Assembly: GCA_002400405.1 (NCBI GenBank)
Contig: DHFM01000027.1
Span: 1-10,031, forward strand
DNA length: 10,031 bases
Direction: 5' to 3'
DNA from: Candidatus Moranbacteria bacterium UBA4824
GTDB lineage: Bacteria; Patescibacteriota; Minisyncoccia; Moranbacterales; UBA2206
In this document: positions 5,552 to 10,031 of the stretch, in pieces
Numbering within the stretch: the first letter of the stretch is position 1
Layout: the number at the start of each line of letters is the position of its first letter
Translations under genes and position numbers: made by a program
The notes under the pieces: model-generated
The model's database searches: none
What the model was told of the DNA's origin: nothing
What the model saw: the letters and a program-made list of their open reading frames with translations, nothing else

Positions 5552-6220
5552 TTATTCCAAAATATATTCTTCCGCTTCTTTTTTCTCTCTAAAATAATTC
5601 ACGTTATTTTTCATATACTTTTCATATTCACTAAAATCATTATCAAACTGCCCCAAAATTATTTCCTTGTTGCACAACTTTCCATCTCTCTTCCCAGTAT
5701 AATCCAAAAAGCTCGAATATGGCCAATCCCTTTCCAAAAACCCATGGATCTCATGATTAGCATTCACATAGGCCGAAAGTAAAAGCAAATATTCATTAGA
5801 GTTGATGTGGATTGATTTGAAAGTTCCTTGGAATAAAACTCCTGAGCGTTTGTATTTATGATTAAAATATTTTGCATAACCCATACTCAATTTATGCATA
5901 AATTTTTCTATTCCTCTATCTTCAAGTTGTTTTAAAATGAAATGAAAATGATTTGGATTTAAACAATATGCATTTAGCTCAACTAAACATTTAGACACGC
6001 CGTGTCCAATTGGACACGGCGTGTCCTTTTCTTTTTGCACTATTTTTTTATCTTTAAGACTTTTTTCATATAAACTTCCTATCGGTTCTATAGAAATAAA
6101 CTCACTTATTGATTTTAAAAATCTAATATAATCAAAATTATCAAGAAAAATTTCTCGCTTTTCAACACCTCTATTATATATATGATAATATTCTCCACTT
6201 ATAAGTTCTACTTTTCTCAT
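5552..6220 (-). CDS. REP-associated tyrosine transposase (Y1/IS200-like, RAYT)
   Basis: 222-residue single-strand HUH/Y1 transposase domain protein. Such enzymes bind and cut hairpin (REP) DNA and may have been domesticated. Visible are YYHIYNRGVEKREIF at the start, the metal-binding HUH pair H91 and H93 in NPNHFHFILK, SGVLFQGTFKS, the likely nucleophile Y151 in AYVNANHE, and the RAYT-type ending WPYSSFLDYTG. It looks complete. I chose the ATG at 6220 because the family starts right there; a GTG at 6238 would lie inside the upstream palindrome. Residues 66-76 (DTPCPIGHGVS) are encoded by a 32-bp perfect palindrome. The gene sits in the same direction inside the cell-wall gene run, 32 bp after murC and 18 bp before murB, so it is probably cotranscribed. 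No terminal inverted repeats flank it. Confidence 0.9.
   Translation of the reverse strand: MRKVELISGEYYHIYNRGVEKREIFLDNFDYIRFLKSISEFISIEPIGSLYEKSLKDKKIVQKEKDTPCPIGHGVSKCLVELNAYCLNPNHFHFILKQLEDRGIEKFMHKLSMGYAKYFNHKYKRSGVLFQGTFKSIHINSNEYLLLLSAYVNANHEIHGFLERDWPYSSFLDYTGKRDGKLCNKEIILGQFDNDFSEYEKYMKNNVNYFREKKEAEEYILE
5994..6025. repeat. 32-bp perfect palindrome inside the transposase reading frame
   Basis: The centre is AATT at 6008-6011, with 16 perfectly paired bases each side. It is built from two smaller dyads, GACACG-C-CGTGTC (centre 6000) and GGACACG-G-CGTGTCC (centre 6019), 19 bp apart. It encodes residues 66-76 in a spot just before the strand carrying the HUH motif. The 17-bp core of the palindrome at 6229-6251 is nearly the same sequence. 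It could act as a binding site for the encoded protein or as an mRNA hairpin. Confidence 0.95.
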
Positions 6221-6228
6221 TATTATTA

Positions 6229-6251
6229 ATTTGGACACGGCGTGTCCAAAT
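6229..6251. repeat. 23-bp perfect palindrome at the 5' edge of the transposase gene (REP-like)
   Basis: A dyad around G6240, with core TTGGACACG-G-CGTGTCCAA. It begins 1 bp after the murC stop codon (read on the - strand) and ends 8 bp before the transposase ATG at 6220. It shares GGACACG-N-CGTGTCC with the palindrome inside the gene, which suggests these are cognate sites of this transposase. The position would also suit autoregulation or an element boundary. Confidence 0.92.
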
Positions 6252-6252
6252 G

Positions 6253-7668
6253 TTATTTTTCCTTTAGTTTTTCGGCGACTTCCCAGCCGTTGCCGGCGCC
6301 GATAGTAATAACGACATCCCCCCCTCCGATTTTATCTTGCAAAAATTCCACCGCCTCATCAATTGTTTTGAGATATTGCGCTTTGTCTCGATCGAATTTG
6401 TTGATTAATTTTACCAAATCACCAGAGTTTACTTTTCCATTATTTTCTCGCGCTGAGCCATAAATATCCAAAACGATTACGTGATTAGCGTCGCTAAATG
6501 ATTGAGAGAATTCTTGCAACAGTGCTTCCGTTCTAGAATATGAATGCGGATGAAAAACCGCCCAAATGTTTTTCTGCGGATAAATTTCTCGAGCACCTTT
6601 GAGCGTCGCTTTTAGTTCTTCCGGATGATGACCATAATCATCTATGAGAATTGCTCCATTTCGCTCTCCTATATATTCAAATCTTCTTTTGGTGCCTTGA
6701 AAATTTTTGAGTGCCTCCTTGACTCTTTCCAAATCTAAATTTAATTTATGACAAACCGCAATCACCGCTACAGCATTTAGAATATTATGTTTTCCCACTA
6801 ATTGTATTTCAAACTCACCTAGGGATTTATCCTTATATGATACCTCGAATTTTTGCATTGGTTTTAAGATTTTATCATTAGAAATTGGAAATTGATTGAA
6901 AATTGAAAATTGAAAATTGAAAATTTTATAATCACATTCTTCTGAAAAACCGTAAGCTAATTTTTCACACATTGCATTTTGAGCTACCTCCAGCGTATCT
7001 ACACTATCACCCCAAATAACCAGAAAGCCAATTTTAGGAATACGCGCAACAAAATCAGAAAAAGCTTTTTTATATTCTTGAAAAGTCGAAAATGTATCCG
7101 GATGATCAAAATCTAAATTAGTTAGAATTACTGCCTTTGGATTATATAATCGCAATTTATTTTGAAATTCATCCGTCTCTGCCACAAAAAATTCTCCCTT
7201 GCCCGAAAGAGCATTACCTCCCCAGTCGATAACTTTGCTTCCGATTATCGCGCTTGGATCAGTGCCAATTTCTTTTAGCACATACGCCAACATTGCCGAA
7301 GTAGTTGTTTTTCCATGCGTTCCACAAACCGCAATGCCATATTTCTCATTAAAAAGCTGAGCTAAAATTTCCGGATAACTAATCATTTCCAAATTTATTT
7401 TTTTCGCCTCCTGAAATTCCACATTATTATTTTCATTATAAGCTGTGGAATAAACCACCAATTCAACATCGAGTGGAATGTTTTTTGCTTCAAATTTTTC
7501 AAAATATGGGATATTAAGTTTTTGCAAAATTTCATCCGTGAAAAATTTTTCCTCCGTATCAGATCCAATAATTTCAATTCCCATTGCATGTAAAATCTCC
7601 ACCACCGCAATCACGCCAGATCCCTTAATCCCAATTACGTAAGCTTTTTTTATATCTTTTATATCCAT
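6253..7668 (-). CDS. murC: UDP-N-acetylmuramate--L-alanine ligase
   Basis: Mur ligase that adds L-alanine to UDP-MurNAc using ATP; cytoplasmic. 471 residues in the three-domain Mur order. The N-terminal UDP-binding domain has GIKGSGV (13-19). The central ATPase domain has the P-loop GTHGKTTTS (116-124), ETDEFQNKL and NLDFDHPDTF. The C-terminal domain has DDYGHHPEE (343-351), FHPHSYSRT (372-380) and a TIGAGNGWEV end. ETDEFQ and NLDFDH are a little closer to the related ligase Mpl than the usual MurC wording. The gene order ftsW-murG-murC-murB and the length favour MurC. Residues 249-258 (IFNFQFSIFN) come from a perfect four-copy 7-bp repeat in a loop of the central domain. The start at 7668 gives a normal N-terminus. 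It lies 100 bp after murG. The stop is TAA. Confidence 0.92.
   Translation of the reverse strand: MDIKDIKKAYVIGIKGSGVIAVVEILHAMGIEIIGSDTEEKFFTDEILQKLNIPYFEKFEAKNIPLDVELVVYSTAYNENNNVEFQEAKKINLEMISYPEILAQLFNEKYGIAVCGTHGKTTTSAMLAYVLKEIGTDPSAIIGSKVIDWGGNALSGKGEFFVAETDEFQNKLRLYNPKAVILTNLDFDHPDTFSTFQEYKKAFSDFVARIPKIGFLVIWGDSVDTLEVAQNAMCEKLAYGFSEECDYKIFNFQFSIFNQFPISNDKILKPMQKFEVSYKDKSLGEFEIQLVGKHNILNAVAVIAVCHKLNLDLERVKEALKNFQGTKRRFEYIGERNGAILIDDYGHHPEELKATLKGAREIYPQKNIWAVFHPHSYSRTEALLQEFSQSFSDANHVIVLDIYGSARENNGKVNSGDLVKLINKFDRDKAQYLKTIDEAVEFLQDKIGGGDVVITIGAGNGWEVAEKLKEK
6896..6923 (-). repeat. Perfect four-copy 7-bp tandem repeat (TTTTCAA) inside murC
   Basis: Four identical TTGAAAA units on the + strand, followed by TT. 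Two looser units (TTGGAAA, TTGATTG) precede them at 6885-6898. On the coding strand the 7-codon cycle (ATT TTC AAT TTT CAA TTT TCA) has no stop; on the other strand the unit would produce TGA. It encodes residues 249-258 of MurC, in the same 28-bp, four-copy format as the arrays in murB, rlmN and the 952-1326 gene. Confidence 0.93.
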
Positions 7669-7768
7669 AATTTTTATAATTTTTAAATTTTGTAATTTTA
7701 TAAATAAATCTTAATTTATCAATTTTTAAAAATTAAGACATTGAAAAATTATTTAAAAATTAAAAATT
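7669..7768 (-). promoter_or_regulatory. A+T-only-rich murG-murC gap with hairpin and weak promoter-like sequence
   Basis: This 100-bp gap is by far the longest between ftsW and murC, whose other gap is 10 bp. It has an inverted repeat TCTTAATTT (7709-7717) / AAATTAAGA (7730-7738) with a 12-base loop. It also has the 14-bp palindrome AATTTTTAAAAATT (7721-7734). On the - strand TTGATA and TATAAA lie 15 bp apart, a poor promoter candidate for murC. In DNA this A+T-rich such matches are weak evidence. Confidence 0.3.
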
Positions 7769-8869
7769 TTACTTTATCATACCAACTATCCCATCCGCGA
7801 TTCTCGAAGCCGCATCTGGATGATAGAAAGCTTTTATGTTAGTTGATAGTTTATTTCGAATCTCTTCATTGTTCATAATTTCGTCAATTTTAGCCAGAAG
7901 CATATGTTCGCCCAAATTATTCTCTTCCAAAACTACACATCCGCCAATTTTTGCAATAGAGTAAGCATTCATTCTTTGATGATTATTAGCTGATTTATCA
8001 ATTGGAATTATAATAGCCGGCTTGCTATTAGCCGCAATTTCCGAAATCGAAGAACTACCCGCTCGAGATATAACCAAATCTGAAACCGCCAAAATGTCCT
8101 TGAGTTCTTCGCCAATAAAAGACAAGGCATAGTAACCTTCTCGTCCATTTTTTATCCCAAGTTCCCCTGCTCTTTTCACCACTTCTTCAAAATTTTTCTC
8201 ACCGACTTGATGGACAACCTGATATTTACGCAAAAGTTCCGGTAATATTTCTAATATTTTATCATTGATCGGCTTAGCGCCTTGTGAGCCACCCCAAACA
8301 AAAATAGTTTTTTTAGATTCCGTAAGTGAAAAAAATTTTCTGGCATTTTCCTTATCACCTTGATTGATATCATCTCGCAAGGGGCTTCCTGTTATCACTA
8401 CTTGCTCAGCTGGAAAATAGTTCTCTGCACTCGGATAGGAAATTGCTACTCTTGTGGAAAATTTAGCCAAAATTGAGTTGGCCATCCCAGGATTAGCATC
8501 TGATTCATGAATCAGAATTGGAATTCGATATACCCACCCGGCAATAACAACCGGCAAAGTCGCACAGCCACCCTTAGAGAAAATCGCATCCGGCATAAAC
8601 CAAAGTAAACTCCAAAGAGCTTGCACAACTCCTATTGGAATCTTAAAAAAATCCACAAAATTCAAGATAGAAAAATATCTTCGCATTTTTCCACTTATAA
8701 TATGCTTAATCGCTATACCTTCAGCCTCCATAAATTTTTTTTCAAACTTTCCCTCTGGACCAAAAAACATAAATTCTGCATCGGAATTTTTTTCTTTTAT
8801 TTTTCTGGCTACAGCGATTAAAGGAATAACATGTCCACCCGTACCACCACCCGTTAGAACTATTTTCAT
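7769..8869 (-). CDS. murG: UDP-GlcNAc:lipid I N-acetylglucosaminyltransferase
   Basis: GT-B glycosyltransferase (family GT28) that converts lipid I to lipid II on the cytoplasmic face of the membrane. 366 residues, normal length. The first glycine loop is GGGTGGH (7-13) at the very N-terminus, so the start is secure. The N-terminal domain also has FSKGGCATLPVVIA and HESDANPGMAN. The C-terminal UDP-GlcNAc domain has GSPLRDDI, FVWGGSQGAKPIN, DLVISRAGSSSISEIAA and the substrate loop DKSANNHQRMNA. A hydrophobic patch (FFKIPIGVVQALWSLLWFMP, about 74-93) is where MurG associates with the membrane. It starts 10 bp after the ftsW stop, so the two are surely cotranscribed and couple lipid II synthesis to its polymerase. 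The stop is TAA. Confidence 0.97.
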   Translation of the reverse strand: MKIVLTGGGTGGHVIPLIAVARKIKEKNSDAEFMFFGPEGKFEKKFMEAEGIAIKHIISGKMRRYFSILNFVDFFKIPIGVVQALWSLLWFMPDAIFSKGGCATLPVVIAGWVYRIPILIHESDANPGMANSILAKFSTRVAISYPSAENYFPAEQVVITGSPLRDDINQGDKENARKFFSLTESKKTIFVWGGSQGAKPINDKILEILPELLRKYQVVHQVGEKNFEEVVKRAGELGIKNGREGYYALSFIGEELKDILAVSDLVISRAGSSSISEIAANSKPAIIIPIDKSANNHQRMNAYSIAKIGGCVVLEENNLGEHMLLAKIDEIMNNEEIRNKLSTNIKAFYHPDAASRIADGIVGMIK

Positions 8870-8879
8870 ATTTTTAATC

Positions 8880-10013
8880 TTAATTATTATTACAATGTTT
8901 AGAAATATTTAAAACTATTCCCGTAGCCGACATAAGAAATATAATTGATGTTCCACCATAACTGATGAAGGGCAAAGGAATTCCCGTAAGCGGAATGAGT
9001 CCAGAAATTGCGCCAATATTTATGAAGGCTTGGAAAACTATCCACGAAACAATCCCCACTGCCATAAATTTTCCAAAATTATCCGGAGCGTTATTGGCAA
9101 TTTTCAAAGCTCTAACCATGAGATACACAAAAAGGAAAATTAGAAAAACTGCACCCAAGAGCCCAAGCTCCTCTCCTATTATAGCAAAAATAGAATCGCC
9201 CACCGGTTCTGGCAAATAATTGAATTTTTGCATACTTTTTCCAAGCCCCACTCCCAAAACTCCGCCCGTTCCAATTGCTAAAAGAGCCTGATTTATCTGA
9301 TAACCCACTCCACGTGGATCTAGCTCCGGATGAAGAAAAACCAAAAATCGATTCATTCGATATGATTCCATTTTAATAATTATCCCCAGCGCCATAAGTC
9401 CTGATACTCCCATAAGAAACATATGCGAAATTTTAGCACCAGAAACAAAAAAGATTGAAATTGAAATTAATATTATTACGCCCAGTGTTCCAACATCTGG
9501 TTGTTTGATGAGCAAAAAACTCACTGCGCCAATCACGATAAGAAACGGCACTAATCCTTCATAAAAATCCTTCACTTTATCCGACCGACTTTCCAGCCAA
9601 GCTGCTAGATAGATGATGATTGAGAGTTTCAACATTTCTGAAGGTTGAAAAGAAAATGATCCTAGCTGAAGCCAGCGACTAGCGCCATATATCTTCGATC
9701 CAAAACCCGGGACAAAAACTAAAATCAAACAAATTATGCTTAGGATAAAAAATGGTAAAGAAATTTTTTTCCAAAATTTATAATTTATTTTTTGCATAAC
9801 ATACAGTGCCACTATCCCCGGTAGTACGCCATAAATCAATTGGTGTTTGAAAAAATAATACGGATCGCCAAAACGCGCTCTGGAATAGGAAATTCCAGCC
9901 GAAGCAATCATAACCAAGCCAAAAACAATCAAGATTAAAATGGTTGACAATAATTTTGAATCTATTTGGTTTCCTGCCTGCCGATGAGACAGGTCGATTT
10001 TTCTTTTCTCCAT
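8880..10013 (-). CDS. ftsW: SEDS-family peptidoglycan glycosyltransferase FtsW
   Basis: Integral-membrane polymerase of lipid II at the division septum, working with a class B PBP. 377 residues with about ten hydrophobic segments. SEDS signatures are SRWLQLGSFSFQPSE (112-126), IKQPDVGT (169-176), GYQINQALLAIGTGGVLGVGLGKS (237-260), the conserved aspartate D273 in EPVGDSIFAIIGEELG, and PLPFISYGGTSI near the end. RodA is the close alternative; adjacency to murG and murC favours FtsW. The start at 10013 leaves a 20-residue cytoplasmic N-terminus, part of which (residues 8-14, LSHRQAG) is encoded by a GC-rich imperfect palindrome. Just upstream at the window edge the - strand reads TCATAA, possibly the end of a preceding gene. 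The stop is TAA. The start of the operon is not in the window. Confidence 0.93.
   Translation of the reverse strand: MEKRKIDLSHRQAGNQIDSKLLSTILILIVFGLVMIASAGISYSRARFGDPYYFFKHQLIYGVLPGIVALYVMQKINYKFWKKISLPFFILSIICLILVFVPGFGSKIYGASRWLQLGSFSFQPSEMLKLSIIIYLAAWLESRSDKVKDFYEGLVPFLIVIGAVSFLLIKQPDVGTLGVIILISISIFFVSGAKISHMFLMGVSGLMALGIIIKMESYRMNRFLVFLHPELDPRGVGYQINQALLAIGTGGVLGVGLGKSMQKFNYLPEPVGDSIFAIIGEELGLLGAVFLIFLFVYLMVRALKIANNAPDNFGKFMAVGIVSWIVFQAFINIGAISGLIPLTGIPLPFISYGGTSIIFLMSATGIVLNISKHCNNN
9973..9993 (-). repeat. GC-rich imperfect palindrome inside the 5' end of ftsW
   Basis: CCTGCCT at 9973-9979 and AGACAGG at 9987-9993 pair over six of seven bases. The sequence stands out in composition from the A+T-rich gene. 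It encodes LSHRQAG in the non-conserved cytoplasmic tail of FtsW. It resembles the GC-rich CCTGCCGGC-type cores in the intergenic element at 2677-2691, which suggests another repeat translated in frame. Confidence 0.55.
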
Positions 10014-10031
10014 TCTTCTATTTTTTTATGA

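Noticed and set aside
6221..6238. GTG at 6238 as start of the transposase
   Set aside because: It falls inside the 6229-6251 palindrome and adds six residues not typical of the family; the ATG at 6220 begins the conserved N-terminus.
6253..7668. Mpl (muropeptide ligase) in place of MurC
   Set aside because: The ETDEFQ and NLDFDH wording is slightly Mpl-like, but gene order with murG and murB and the overall motifs favour MurC. Kept as a stated alternative.
1..10031. TGA read as glycine (as in Gracilibacteria or Absconditabacteria)
   Set aside because: All genes reach their family length with no in-frame TGA, so the standard stop set explains the window.

Overview
The window is A+T-rich, gene-dense DNA. 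It carries a peptidoglycan-synthesis gene run, short proteins, no visible Shine-Dalgarno sites, an IS200-like REP-associated transposase and many small palindromic or tandem repeats. This combination suggests a Candidate Phyla Radiation (Patescibacteria, Parcubacteria-like) genome. That assignment is inferred from gene and repeat style; no rRNA or other decisive marker is present.

Layout: 1-2452 reads on the + strand. It holds the C-terminal half of glmS (glucosamine-6-phosphate synthase), a double palindrome, a small hypothetical protein and a complete rlmN (23S rRNA/tRNA adenine C2 methyltransferase). 2453-2824 has no gene and holds two compound inverted-repeat elements. From 2825 to the right edge everything reads on the - strand. 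In transcription order this is ftsW, murG, murC, a REP-associated (Y1, IS200-like) transposase, murB and raiA, then a repeat element and a strong intrinsic terminator (3844-3879). A separate gene for a membrane-anchored extracytoplasmic protein (2825-3796) follows, with its own extended -10 promoter directly after that terminator. 3797-4111 has no gene; it holds this promoter, the terminator and the third compound repeat.

How the genes work together: GlmS supplies glucosamine-6-phosphate for UDP-GlcNAc. MurB and MurC make UDP-MurNAc and add L-alanine to it, MurG makes lipid II, and FtsW (SEDS family) polymerises it at the septum. RlmN and RaiA act on the ribosome.

The most unusual content is repeat DNA that is translated inside otherwise conserved genes. 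Four genes (the 952-1326 protein, rlmN, murB, murC) each carry exactly four copies of a 7-bp unit in an apparent surface loop. The unit sequence differs between genes, except that the first two share one. Where the unit would create an in-frame TGA (unit ATGAAAC), the array is mutated exactly at that spot; where the unit is stop-free, the array is perfect. The transposase gene carries a 32-bp perfect palindrome inside its own reading frame, related to a palindrome just upstream of its start. The three intergenic repeat elements are each made of two oppositely facing hairpin halves, and in all six halves one stem position covaries (T:A, C:G or G:C).
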